This document shows, one piece after another, positions 24,792-33,229 of a DNA stretch of 64,000 nt. A program made the translations under genes and the position numbers. The DNA lies in contig NZ_JAJIRN010000005.1 of NCBI RefSeq assembly GCF_025717515.1, positions 186,001-250,000 of the forward strand, in the 5' to 3' direction. The notes below the pieces were generated by a model. That model was not told the origin of the DNA. It was given only the letters and a program-made list of their open reading frames with translations, and searched no databases. Position 1 is the stretch's first letter. The number at the start of each line of letters is the position of its first letter. This stretch comes from Roseateles oligotrophus (GTDB lineage: Bacteria > Pseudomonadota > Gammaproteobacteria > Burkholderiales > Burkholderiaceae_C).

Positions 24792-25751
24792 GTGCAACGC
24801 AGAATTTTATTGAGCGCCGGACTGGCGCTGCCGATCGGCTCGGCCTGGGCCTCGCCCGAGCGGTTTCCCGCGCGCCCGATCACGCTGATCTGCCCTTGGC
24901 CGCCTGGAGGCTCCAGCGACGCGGTAATGCGCGCCTTTGCCGAAAGTGCGGCGGCGGCCTTGGGGGTGCCGGTGGTGGTGGAAAGTCGCCCAGGCGTCGG
25001 CGGCACGCTGGGCGCCACGGCGATGCTGCGCGCTGCGCCCGACGGTTACACGCTGACGCAACTGCCCTTGGGTATCTACCGCCTGCCGCATATGCAGAAG
25101 ATGCCATTTGACCCGCTCAAGGACCTGACTCATGTTATTGGCCTGAGCGGCTACACCTTTGGCCTGGCGGCCATGTTGGACGCGCCCTACAAGAGCTTGC
25201 AGGAGATGGTGGCCTGGGCGCGCGCCCATCCGGGCATGTTGACCTATGGCCATACCGGCACCGGCACCACCCCGCATCTGGCGGTTGAGGAGTTTGCGCA
25301 TCTGGCTGGCTTCAAGACGCAGGATGTTCCCTTCAAGGGCTCGGCCGAAATCACTCAGGCGATCTTGGGCGGCCATGTGCAGATGATGAGTGGTACGCTT
25401 GAGTTCGCGCCCCATGTACGGGCCGGCAAGCTACGTCTTTTGGCCACCTTGGGCTCGCAGCGCACCAAGGCCTTCCCGGATACACCGACGGTCAAAGAAA
25501 GCGGTTGGGACACTGTCACCGAGTCGCCGTTCGGCATCGGTGGCCCCAAGGGCATGGACCCGGCGGTGGTGCGGGTCTTGCATGATGCCTTCAAGAAAAC
25601 GTTGATGGATCCCAAGGTCCTGGAAACCTTGGATAAGTTTCAGCAACCCGTGATTTATAAGAGTACCGAGGAATACGGGCGTTATGCGGTACGCATCTTC
25701 GAGGCCGAACGCCTGACAATTGCGCGCATGGGTTTGGCGAAAAAGGGCTGA
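24792..25751 (+). CDS. Bug-family periplasmic solute-binding protein (TctC-like)
   Basis: The 319-residue protein begins with a short Tat/Sec-like signal (QRRILLSAGLALPIGSAWA), then the Bug fold: RPITLICPWPPGGSSDAVMRAFA, VVVESRPGVGGTLGA, GYTLTQLP, TYGHTGTGTTPHLA and FKGSAEITQAILGGHVQMM. Bug receptors bind carboxylates or small aromatics for tripartite tricarboxylate transporters; the ligand is unknown. No TctA/TctB genes are nearby, which is common for this expanded Burkholderiales family. The start is a GTG; no in-frame ATG fits the signal peptide. Confidence 0.9.
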   Translation: MQRRILLSAGLALPIGSAWASPERFPARPITLICPWPPGGSSDAVMRAFAESAAAALGVPVVVESRPGVGGTLGATAMLRAAPDGYTLTQLPLGIYRLPHMQKMPFDPLKDLTHVIGLSGYTFGLAAMLDAPYKSLQEMVAWARAHPGMLTYGHTGTGTTPHLAVEEFAHLAGFKTQDVPFKGSAEITQAILGGHVQMMSGTLEFAPHVRAGKLRLLATLGSQRTKAFPDTPTVKESGWDTVTESPFGIGGPKGMDPAVVRVLHDAFKKTLMDPKVLETLDKFQQPVIYKSTEEYGRYAVRIFEAERLTIARMGLAKKG

Positions 25752-25825
25752 GAGGTTCAGCCGAGGGCAGCAAATGATTTCCTGCACTGAGGGTCATTGA
25801 TGTGGAAAGTTCGGGTGGCAAATAG

Positions 25826-25875
25826 AAAAAGCCCTGAAGCGCTAAGTCGTTGATTTGACTAGCATTTCAGGGCTT
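25826..25875 (-). terminator. Rho-independent terminator downstream of tRNA-Ser
   Basis: A long hairpin has outer arms AAGCCCTGAA (25829-25838) and TTCAGGGCTT (25866-25875), with a further inner AGTC/GACT pairing. Read on the minus strand it is followed by TTTTT. It lies about ten bases after the tRNA 3' end. Confidence 0.85.
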
Positions 25876-25884
25876 CTAATCCAC

Positions 25885-25974
<90 letters not shown>

Positions 25975-26078
25975 GAAGCCCTCCATCATAGCCCAAATTT
26001 CTATGTCAAAGCCGAAGTCATGAACTTTGTTTGGGTTTGCCGCTTGTTCTTGCTGCTTGTTGGCTTCACGCTGTGAGT

Positions 26079-26993
26079 TCAGGTTTTGGCGCTAACGCTT
26101 TTCATCAGCGCCATTGCAGTTCCGATTAGCCCGGATACTTCACCCATGTTTCCAGGCACGATCATGGTGTTGTTGGTCTTGGCCAATTGAGCGTAGGCAT
26201 CAACGGCTTTTTCGGCCACCTTCAATTGCACCGCTTGGTCGCCGCCGGGCTGCTGAATGGCCGCCGCAATTTTGCGGATCGCGTCCGCCGTGGCGTCCGC
26301 CACCGCCGTGATGGCGGCTGCCTCGCCGACGGCCTTGTTGATTTCGGCTTGTTTCTCTCCCTCCGAGCGTGCAATGGCAGCTTCGCGGGCACCCGTTGCG
26401 ATATTGATTTGCTCTTGGCGGCGGCCTTCGGAGGCAGCAATCAAGGCGCGTTTTTCACGCTCGGCGGTGATCTGCGCTTGCATCGCATGCAAGATGACGG
26501 CGGGCGGGGTCAGATCCTTGATCTCATATCTCAAAACCTTGACGCCCCAGTTCAGCGCCGCTTCATCCAGGGCCTGGACCACCGAGCTGTTGATGATGTC
26601 GCGCTCCTCAAAGGTGCGATCCAGCTCCATTCGCCCAATGACCGAGCGCAGAGTGGTTTGGGCCAATTGCGTGATGGCGACGATGAAGTTGCTCGAGCCA
26701 TAGCTGGCACGCATGGCATCCGTGACTTGAAAATAGAGGATGCCGTCGACCGTCAATTGCGTGTTGTCTTTGGTGATGCAGACTTGGCTTGGTACATCGA
26801 GTGGAATCTCCTTCAGCGAATGCTTGTAGGCCAGTCGGTCAACAAAGGGCCAGAGGAAGTTTAGGCCGGGCGTCAGCGTGCCGTGGTATTTGCCCAGGCG
26901 TTCGACGACCCAGGCGTTTTGTTGTGGCACGACTTTGACCGACTGAACGATGAACACGACCGCGACAACCAGTAAAACAATTGCGAACTCCAT
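26079..26993 (-). CDS. qmcA: SPFH/Band 7 membrane protein (QmcA/stomatin-like)
   Basis: The 304-residue protein has an N-terminal membrane hairpin (MEFAIVLLVVAVVFIVQS), the SPFH domain (VVPQQNAWVVERLGKYHGTL, GLNFLWPFVDRLAY, ILYFQVTDAMRASYG) and an Ala/Glu-rich helical region (AEREKRALIAASEGRRQEQI) that oligomerises. It organises membrane microdomains and is often linked to the FtsH protease. It starts nine bases after an NfeD-type gene, its usual partner. The symbol is by family resemblance. Confidence 0.92.
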   Translation of the reverse strand: MEFAIVLLVVAVVFIVQSVKVVPQQNAWVVERLGKYHGTLTPGLNFLWPFVDRLAYKHSLKEIPLDVPSQVCITKDNTQLTVDGILYFQVTDAMRASYGSSNFIVAITQLAQTTLRSVIGRMELDRTFEERDIINSSVVQALDEAALNWGVKVLRYEIKDLTPPAVILHAMQAQITAEREKRALIAASEGRRQEQINIATGAREAAIARSEGEKQAEINKAVGEAAAITAVADATADAIRKIAAAIQQPGGDQAVQLKVAEKAVDAYAQLAKTNNTMIVPGNMGEVSGLIGTAMALMKSVSAKT

Positions 26994-27002
26994 ACCTGCT
27001 CC

Positions 27003-27449
27003 CTATAGTGCTTCTTGATGATCCAGCCGCAGGCGGCTGCCTTCGATGGCTCGAATGACGTAAGGTCCTGGCGTCGGTCCCGGCACGGCGCTGCCTATAT
27101 AGCTGGCTTGCCAAGAAGCGCCGCGATACTTGACGCGAGTGGATCCATCGGCCTCCCAGCTTGCGACCTCAACGGTCTGACCGATATCCATATTGGCGTC
27201 GGCGTTGGCACCTGCCGGCGATGCGCCAAGGGCGTTGCGCCTGAGCAGATAGCAGGCTGCCACCGCAGCCCCGCCGATTACCGCTGCACTCAGCATCTGG
27301 CGCGACTCACTTAAACCCAAGTGGGATGCAACTGCGCCGGCGGCGCATCCCAGGGCGAGCATCAATAAATAGAATGTGCCGGTGGATAGTTCCACGGCGA
27401 CCAAGATGCCGCATGCCACCCACCAAGTACTGCCCAGCGTCATCTCCAT
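27003..27449 (-). CDS. NfeD family membrane protein
   Basis: The 148-residue protein has N-terminal membrane helices (WWVACGILVAVELSTGTFYLL, LSAAVIGGAAVAACYLL) and a C-terminal OB-fold domain (IGQTVEVASWEADGSTRVKYRGASWQA is its core), the short NfeD1b/YbbK layout. It is co-transcribed ahead of the SPFH gene. NfeD proteins bind SPFH partners and modulate their assembly or the associated protease. The upstream 164 bp separate it from a divergent decarboxylase gene. Confidence 0.9.
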   Translation of the reverse strand: MEMTLGSTWWVACGILVAVELSTGTFYLLMLALGCAAGAVASHLGLSESRQMLSAAVIGGAAVAACYLLRRNALGASPAGANADANMDIGQTVEVASWEADGSTRVKYRGASWQASYIGSAVPGPTPGPYVIRAIEGSRLRLDHQEAL

Positions 27450-27613
27450 GTCACTCCCTTTGGCTCATGATGTGAAACGAGTGTATCGCCCCGTTTGGGT
27501 AGCCTTGGTGCCTATGTTTTGCGGATTAATTTCAAGTTAACGTTGTTCTTGCGGGACTTGGCTCTACACTTCGCGCCTTTCATTTTTCTCTGTCCCAGCC
27601 CTGGAGGCTCACG

Positions 27614-29878
27614 ATGCTTCGTTTTCGTTTCCCCATCGTCATCATCGACGAAGACTATCGCTCCGAAAACACTTCGGGTTTGGGTATCCGCGCGCTGGCC
27701 GACGCGATTCAGAAAGAGGGCTTCGAGGTGTTGGGCGCCACGAGCTACGGTGACCTGAGTCAATTTGCGCAGCAGCAGAGCCGTGCGAGTGCCTTCATCT
27801 TGTCAATCGATGACGAGGAGTTCACGCCCGGGCCGGAGCTCGATCCGGCGGTGCTGTCGTTGCGCAAATTCATCGAAGAGATCCGCTTCAAGAACGCCGA
27901 CATCCCGATCTATATCTACGGTGAGACGCGTACTTCGCAGCATCTGCCGAATGACATCCTGCGCGAGTTGCATGGCTTCATTCACATGTTCGAGGACACG
28001 CCCGAGTTCGTGGCACGCCACATCATCCGCGAGGCCAAGAGCTATCTTGATGGCTTGGCGCCACCGTTTTTCAAGGCGCTGATGGACTATGCGCAAGACG
28101 GGTCGTACTCCTGGCATTGCCCTGGGCATGGCGGCGGCGTGGCTTTCTTGAAAAGTCCGGTTGGGCAGATGTTTCACCAATTTTTTGGCGAAAACATGTT
28201 GCGCGCCGATGTCTGCAATGCGGTCGAAGAGTTGGGGCAGTTGCTTGACCACACCGGCCCGGTCGCGGCCTCGGAAAAGAACGCGGCGCGCATCTTCAAT
28301 GCCGATCACTGTTTCTTTGTCACCAACGGCACGTCGACCTCCAACAAGATGGTCTGGCACCACACGGTGGCGCCGGGCGACGTGGTGGTGGTTGATCGCA
28401 ACTGCCACAAGAGCATCTTGCACGCCATCATCATGACGGGTGCGGTGCCGGTATTCATGACGCCGACGCGCAATCACTACGGCATCATCGGCCCGATCCC
28501 GGAGAGCGAGTTCTCGCCGGAGGCGATTCGCAAAAAGATCGCCAAGAACCCCTTGTTGAAGGGGGTTGATGTTGATACGGTCAAGCCGCGCATCATGACA
28601 CTGACTCAGTCGACCTATGACGGCGTGCTGTACAACACCGAGACGATCAAGAAGAAGCTCGATGGCTGGATCGATACGCTGCATTTTGATGAGGCCTGGT
28701 TGCCGCATGCGGCCTTCCATAGCTTCTATGGCTCCTACCATGCGATGGGTAAAAACCGTCCGCGCCCGAAGACGGCGATGGTCTATGCGACGCAGTCAAC
28801 GCATAAGTTGTTGGCTGGTTTGAGCCAAGCGTCGCAGGTCTTGGTGCAGGATTCTCAGAACGTCAAATTGGACAAACATCTGTTCAATGAAGCCTATTTG
28901 ATGCACACCTCGACCAGCCCGCAATACTCGATCATTGCGAGCTGCGATGTGGCGGCGGCGATGATGGAGCCGCCGGGCGGCACTGCCTTGGTCGAGGAGA
29001 GCATTTCCGAGGCGCTGGATTTCCGCCGAGCGATGCGCAAGGTCGACGAGGAATATGGCAAGGACTGGTGGTTCAAGGTCTGGGGGCCGGACAAGCTGAC
29101 CGAAGAGGGTTTCGGGAAGCCCGCCGATTGGATGCTCAAGGCAAACGAAAAGTGGCATGGCTTCGGCAAGATCGCGGCCGGCTTCAATATGCTGGACCCG
29201 ATCAAGTCCACCATCATCACGCCCGGCATGGATATGAGCGGCAAGTTCGCCGAGACCGGTATTCCGGCCTCCATCGTGACCAAGTTCCTGGCAGAGCATG
29301 GCGTGGTGGTGGAGAAAACGGGGCTGTACTCGTTCTTCATCTTGTTCACCATCGGCATCACCAAGGGGCGGTGGAATACCTTGTTGACGGCCTTGCAGCA
29401 GTTCAAGGATGACTACGACAGGAATGCGCCAATCTGGCGCATCCTGCCTGAGTTTGCGGCGGCGCATCCGCGCTACGAGCGGCTGGGCTTGCGCGATCTG
29501 TGTCAAAACATCCACGAGATGTATGCCAAGGGTGATATCGCGCGCTTGACCACCGAGGTGTATTTGTCTGACTTGCATCCGGCCATGAAGCCCAGCGATG
29601 CCTATGCACATATTGCGCATCGCCGCACCGAGCGCGTGCCTATTGACGACTTGGAAGGGCGCGTGACGACGGTGTTGTTGACGCCTTATCCGCCTGGTAT
29701 TCCTTTGTTGATTCCGGGTGAGCGTTTCAACAGGAAGATCGTCGATTATTTGAAATTCACAAGGGATTTCAACGGCAAATTCCCTGGTTTCTCGACCGAT
29801 GTGCACGGCTTGGTTGAGGTCAAGGGCGAAGATGGCCGTTCCAGCTATTTCGTTGACTGCGTGCAAGCCGATAAATAG
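27614..29878 (+). CDS. PLP-dependent arginine/lysine/ornithine decarboxylase
   Basis: The 754-residue protein has the three-part layout of inducible basic amino acid decarboxylases: an N-terminal wing (IVIIDEDYRSENTSGLGIRALA), a fold-type I PLP domain with DEAWLPHAAF (Asp359) and the PLP lysine in STHKLLAG (398), and a C-terminal domain. The text of the active site (YSWHCPGHGGGVAFLKSP, FVTNGTSTSNKMVWH) favours arginine or lysine as substrate, arginine being the usual annotation in Burkholderiales; the sequence alone does not decide. CTGGAGG precedes the ATG. A TTGTTC-N16-TACACT promoter is possible upstream. Its product would be agmatine or cadaverine, and it may serve acid tolerance or polyamine supply. 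Confidence 0.92.
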   Translation: MLRFRFPIVIIDEDYRSENTSGLGIRALADAIQKEGFEVLGATSYGDLSQFAQQQSRASAFILSIDDEEFTPGPELDPAVLSLRKFIEEIRFKNADIPIYIYGETRTSQHLPNDILRELHGFIHMFEDTPEFVARHIIREAKSYLDGLAPPFFKALMDYAQDGSYSWHCPGHGGGVAFLKSPVGQMFHQFFGENMLRADVCNAVEELGQLLDHTGPVAASEKNAARIFNADHCFFVTNGTSTSNKMVWHHTVAPGDVVVVDRNCHKSILHAIIMTGAVPVFMTPTRNHYGIIGPIPESEFSPEAIRKKIAKNPLLKGVDVDTVKPRIMTLTQSTYDGVLYNTETIKKKLDGWIDTLHFDEAWLPHAAFHSFYGSYHAMGKNRPRPKTAMVYATQSTHKLLAGLSQASQVLVQDSQNVKLDKHLFNEAYLMHTSTSPQYSIIASCDVAAAMMEPPGGTALVEESISEALDFRRAMRKVDEEYGKDWWFKVWGPDKLTEEGFGKPADWMLKANEKWHGFGKIAAGFNMLDPIKSTIITPGMDMSGKFAETGIPASIVTKFLAEHGVVVEKTGLYSFFILFTIGITKGRWNTLLTALQQFKDDYDRNAPIWRILPEFAAAHPRYERLGLRDLCQNIHEMYAKGDIARLTTEVYLSDLHPAMKPSDAYAHIAHRRTERVPIDDLEGRVTTVLLTPYPPGIPLLIPGERFNRKIVDYLKFTRDFNGKFPGFSTDVHGLVEVKGEDGRSSYFVDCVQADK

Positions 29879-29894
29879 CTGCTTTCAAGTCAAA

Positions 29895-29920
29895 AAAACG
29901 GGACCCTCGGGTCCCGTTTT
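29895..29920. terminator. Bidirectional intrinsic terminator
   Basis: The palindrome AAAACGGGAC-CCTCGG-GTCCCGTTTT gives a ten-base-pair stem with a T-run on either strand. It sits between the convergent decarboxylase and fabI genes and can end both transcripts. Confidence 0.93.
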
Positions 29921-29939
29921 GCATTGGCGAGGGGAAATC

Positions 29940-30722
29940 TCAATCTTCGTCCGTCAACGCTACTTGGCTATAGCCGCCATCCACATAGGTGATTTCAGCG
30001 CTGATGCCGGCGGCCAGGTCGGACAGCAGGAAGGCGGCCACATTGCCGACGTCCTCGATGGTGATATTGCGGCGAATCGGCGTGTTGGCAGCAAATTGCG
30101 TCAACAGCTTACCGAAGTCCTTGATGCCCGAAGCGGCCAAGGTCTTGATCGGCCCGGCCGACAGGCCGTTGACTCGAATGCCGCGCTTGCCCATTGATTG
30201 CGCCAAATAGCGCACGCTGGCTTCCAGCGAGGCTTTGGCCAAACCCATGGTGTTGTAGTTCGGCACATAGCGGGCAGCGCCCAGGTAAGACAGGGTCAGC
30301 AGTGCCGCACCCGCGCGCAGGCGTGGTGAGGCTAGCTTGGCCATCGCAGGGAAGCTGTAGGCCGAAATGTCGTGAGCAATTCGGAAGTTCTCCCTCGTTA
30401 GGCCGTCCAGGAAGTCGCCGGCAATCGCATCCCGGGGGGCGAAGCCAATCGAGTGAACGAAGCCGTCAAACTCGGGCCAGACCGCGCCCAGATCGGTGAA
30501 CAGCGCCTCCATTTGCGCGTCATCCGACACGTCGCAGTCAAAAATAAGCGTGGAGTCAAACTCGGCGGCAAATTCGGTGATGCGATCCTTGAAGCGCGCT
30601 CCTTGATAGCTGAACGCCAGTTCCGCGCCCTCGCGGTGGCAAGCTTTCGCAATGCCATAAGCGATGGATCGGTTGGACAGAAGGCCTGTGATCAGCAATC
30701 GCTTGCCTGCCAGAAATCCCAT
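29940..30722 (-). CDS. fabI: Enoyl-[acyl-carrier-protein] reductase (NADH)
   Basis: FabI reduces trans-2-enoyl-ACP in the last step of fatty acid elongation. The 260-residue protein has the divergent nucleotide loop [15 protein letters not shown], and catalytic Tyr146, Tyr156 and Lys163 in [19 protein letters not shown], at the same numbering as E. coli FabI. It ends with [20 protein letters not shown] precedes ATG 30722; an upstream in-frame start at 30746 is unlikely. It diverges from the rimP operon promoter. It is a triclosan/isoniazid-type target family. Confidence 0.95.
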   Translation of the reverse strand: MGFLAGKRLLITGLLSNRSIAYGIAKACHREGAELAFSYQGARFKDRITEFAAEFDSTLIFDCDVSDDAQMEALFTDLGAVWPEFDGFVHSIGFAPRDAIAGDFLDGLTRENFRIAHDISAYSFPAMAKLASPRLRAGAALLTLSYLGAARYVPNYNTMGLAKASLEASVRYLAQSMGKRGIRVNGLSAGPIKTLAASGIKDFGKLLTQFAANTPIRRNITIEDVGNVAAFLLSDLAAGISAEITYVDGGYSQVALTDED

Positions 30723-30789
30723 AGTGGCTCCTTTGATTTGAAACAATCGATGATTTTCGCATGGCTCAGCGTATTAGCAAGCATGTTGC

Positions 30790-30818
30790 TTGTCTGGGGT
30801 CTGCTTGCATAGTACAAT
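30790..30818 (+). promoter_or_regulatory. Sigma-70 promoter of the rimP-nusA-infB operon
   Basis: TTGTCT (30790-30795), a 17-bp spacer and TACAAT (30813-30818) form a strong consensus match. It faces rimP and predicts a start near 30825, leaving a leader of about 255 nt. A short inverted repeat, AGCAA-GCATG-TTGCT, overlaps the -35 region on the fabI side. Confidence 0.75.
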
Positions 30819-30824
30819 CCCGGC

Positions 30825-31080
30825 TTCGCTGAGTCAGCTCAGTGACTCGCTCAGACTCATTTGCTTTGTTCAGTAGGCCTGATCCTTGTAGCAGTCTTGT
30901 GTTTGAGTCGAGTTGGTCCGGTGTTGATTCCTTTTCGGAATGGGCGCCAAGGGCTGAGTGGAATCTCGAGTTGGGAAGTTGGGCGGATTCATCCAGCCCA
31001 TTTTTTTTGCTTGAACGTTCTCCTTTGCATAAAGTTTTAATCGTTACGCATTACTCCAGATACAAGAAAATATACCGCGC
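30825..31080 (+). promoter_or_regulatory. Long structured 5' leader of rimP
   Basis: The 358-bp gap between fabI and rimP holds this leader. A hairpin GAGTCA-GCTCAG-TGACTC (30831-30848) opens it; four GAGTC/GACTC copies (30831, 30844, 30854, 30905) allow alternative pairings; ATTCC-TTTTC-GGAAT forms a second hairpin (30927-30941). It then contains an intrinsic terminator at 30980-31008, and about 70 A+T-rich bases before the rimP ATG. No tRNA is present, unlike the metY-rimP arrangement of E. coli. Confidence 0.6.
30980..31008 (+). terminator. Intrinsic terminator (candidate attenuator) inside the rimP leader
   Basis: Stem arms TGGGCGGAT and ATCCAGCCCA (one bulged A) around a two-base TC loop are followed by eight T residues. 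It lies about 160 nt into the transcript and 72 bases before rimP. Unless read through, it would stop transcription of the whole operon. Confidence 0.8.
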
Positions 31081-31689
31081 ATGAATTGGCAAGAGGCTGT
31101 TGAAAAGACGGTAACCGGATTGGGTTACGACTTGGTGGATTGCGAGCGCACTCCGGCTGGTCTGGTGCGCGTGTACATCGACAAGTTGCCTGAGTTGGCT
31201 TTGGCCGGTGGTTTGATCGATGTTGAGGATTGCGAGCGCGTGACGCGTCAGTTGCAGTATTTGCTGGAAGTTGAGGCTTGCCCTTACGAGCGCCTTGAGG
31301 TTTCTTCTCCCGGTTTGGATCGTCCGCTGAAGAAGTCGGCGGACTACGCCCGTTTTGTGGGTGAAGAGATTGAGATCAGCTTGCGCATGCCGTTTCAGGG
31401 TCGCAAGAAATATCAGGGTGTGTTGGCCGTTGCGCCGGCCGCTGAAGCCGCCAAGATTGAAGTCGAGGGTGCTGCCGAGTCGGCACCTGTGGCGGCTTGG
31501 CGCATAGTTTTTAATGATGGCAAGGCCGATCAGGCCTTGGATTTTGCCCTCGAAGAAATCCGCGAGGCACGCTTGGTGCCGGTGGTGAGTTTCAAGGGTC
31601 GCGGCGTAAAACCCGAGTCGGCCAAGAAGCCGAAGCGGGCCAAGGCCGAGAGCAAAGATGACAAAGTAGACGGAGGTCCTGATCAATGA
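31081..31689 (+). CDS. rimP: Ribosome maturation factor RimP
   Basis: The 202-residue protein assists 30S subunit maturation. It shows [18 protein letters not shown] at the start, then [15 protein letters not shown], the RimP signature [21 protein letters not shown] near 77-97, and a C-terminal SH3-like domain. A lysine-rich tail of about 35 residues extends past the usual end. It is the first gene of the nusA-infB operon, and its stop overlaps nusA (ATGA). Confidence 0.95.
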   Translation: MNWQEAVEKTVTGLGYDLVDCERTPAGLVRVYIDKLPELALAGGLIDVEDCERVTRQLQYLLEVEACPYERLEVSSPGLDRPLKKSADYARFVGEEIEISLRMPFQGRKKYQGVLAVAPAAEAAKIEVEGAAESAPVAAWRIVFNDGKADQALDFALEEIREARLVPVVSFKGRGVKPESAKKPKRAKAESKDDKVDGGPDQ

Positions 31690-33164
31690 ACCGCGAACTG
31701 TTGATGTTGGTGGACGCGATTTCTCGCGAGAAAAGCGTCGAGCTCGACGTAGTGTTTGGTGCTGTCGAGGCGGCGCTCGCTTCGGCTACTAAAAAACTTT
31801 GCGGTGGCGAGGCCGATATTCGCGTTTCAGTTGACCGCGAATCTGGCGCCTATGAGACCTTCCGTCGCTGGCATGTGGTGCCCAATGAGGCTGGCTTGCA
31901 AAACCCGGATGCAGAAATTCTGCTATTCGAGGCGCAAGAGCAGATTGCCGACATCGAAGTCGAAGATCACATCGAAGAGCCAATTGATTCGGTGCCTATC
32001 GGCCGCATTGGTGCGCAAGCCGCCAAGCAGGTGATCCTGCAGAAGATTCGTGATGCCGAGCGTGAGCAGTTGTTGAACGACTTCTTGGCGCGTGGCGAGC
32101 AGATTTTTGTCGGCACCGTCAAACGCCTGGACAAGGGCGACATCATTGCTGAATCCGGCCGGATTGAAGGCCGCCTGAAGCGCAGTGAGATGATCCCCAA
32201 GGAAAACCTGCGCACCGGTGACCGGGTGCGTGCGGTGATTTTGGGTATTGACCCCACCCAGCGTGGCCCGCAGATCATGCTGTCGCGCAACGCCCCGTCC
32301 TTCATGACGGAGTTGTTTTCGCAAGAAGTGCCTGAGATCGAGCAGGGTCTGCTGGAGATCAAGAGCTGCGCGCGTGATGCGGGTTCGCGTGCCAAGTTGG
32401 CCGTGCTGTCGCATGACAAGCGGGTTGATCCGATCGGCACCTGCGTCGGCGTGCGTGGTTCGCGCGTCAATGGCGTGACCAACGAATTGGCCGGTGAGCG
32501 CGTCGACATCGTGTTGTGGTCCGAAGATCCGGCGCAGTTTGTCATCGGCGCTTTGGCTCCGGCCAACGTGCAGTCGATCGTTGTTGATGAAGAGCGCCAT
32601 GCGATGGATGTGGTGGTGGACGAGGAAAACCTCGCCATCGCCATCGGTCGCGGTGGGCAGAATGTTCGTTTGGCGTCGGAGCTGACTGGCTGGCGCATCA
32701 ATATCATGTCGGCCGAGGAATCGGCCGTCAAACATGAGCAAGAATCAGAGTCGGTGCGCAAGCTCTTCATCGAGAAACTCGATGTCGATGCGGAAGTCGC
32801 CGACATCTTGATCGCCGAGGGTTTTACCAGCCTGGAAGAAGTGGCCTACGTGCCTATGCAGGAAATGCTGGAAGTTGAGGCCTTCGACGAGGACACGGTC
32901 AACGAATTGCGCACCCGAGCCAAGGATGCTTTGTTGACCATGGAGATTGCCCGCGAAGAGAAGGTCGAGGACGTGTCCCAAGACCTGCGCGATCTGGAAG
33001 GCATGACGCCTGATCTGGTCGCAAAACTCTCCGCTGGCGACATTCATACCCGCGACGATCTGGCCGATTTGGCCGTCGACGAACTCGTTGAACTCGCTGG
33101 CATGGATGAGGGCTTGGCCCGCACCATGATCATGAAGGCTCGCGAGCATTGGTTCACGGCCTAA
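31686..33164 (+). CDS. nusA: Transcription termination/antitermination factor NusA
   Basis: The 492-residue protein has the N-terminal RNA polymerase-binding domain ([23 protein letters not shown]), an S1 domain (about 130-200, [16 protein letters not shown]), two KH domains ([37 protein letters not shown]) and two C-terminal acidic helical repeats. Length and order match E. coli-type NusA. It overlaps rimP and is followed by infB after 65 bases. Confidence 0.97.
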   Translation: MNRELLMLVDAISREKSVELDVVFGAVEAALASATKKLCGGEADIRVSVDRESGAYETFRRWHVVPNEAGLQNPDAEILLFEAQEQIADIEVEDHIEEPIDSVPIGRIGAQAAKQVILQKIRDAEREQLLNDFLARGEQIFVGTVKRLDKGDIIAESGRIEGRLKRSEMIPKENLRTGDRVRAVILGIDPTQRGPQIMLSRNAPSFMTELFSQEVPEIEQGLLEIKSCARDAGSRAKLAVLSHDKRVDPIGTCVGVRGSRVNGVTNELAGERVDIVLWSEDPAQFVIGALAPANVQSIVVDEERHAMDVVVDEENLAIAIGRGGQNVRLASELTGWRINIMSAEESAVKHEQESESVRKLFIEKLDVDAEVADILIAEGFTSLEEVAYVPMQEMLEVEAFDEDTVNELRTRAKDALLTMEIAREEKVEDVSQDLRDLEGMTPDLVAKLSAGDIHTRDDLADLAVDELVELAGMDEGLARTMIMKAREHWFTA

Positions 33165-33229
33165 GCCTAAAGGCTTTTGCTCGACCCAATTCTCGCCCAG
33201 CACCGAACGCATAAGTTAAGGATTTAACA

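Noticed and set aside
26004-26009. A perfect TTGACA upstream of tRNA-Ser on the minus strand
   Set aside because: The best -10 (TATGAT) is only 13 bp away and no good hexamer sits at 17 bp, so I did not call a promoter.
30825-31008. A stand-alone small RNA such as 6S RNA before rimP
   Set aside because: The promoter-terminator pair would give a transcript of about 185 nt, but I could not see the long closing stem and central bubble of 6S RNA; a leader attenuator fits better.
30842-31084. An 80-codon frame through the rimP leader, ending in an ATGA overlap with rimP
   Set aside because: It starts at a GTG inside a hairpin without a ribosome site, and its composition looks non-coding; the overlap alone is not enough to call a leader peptide.
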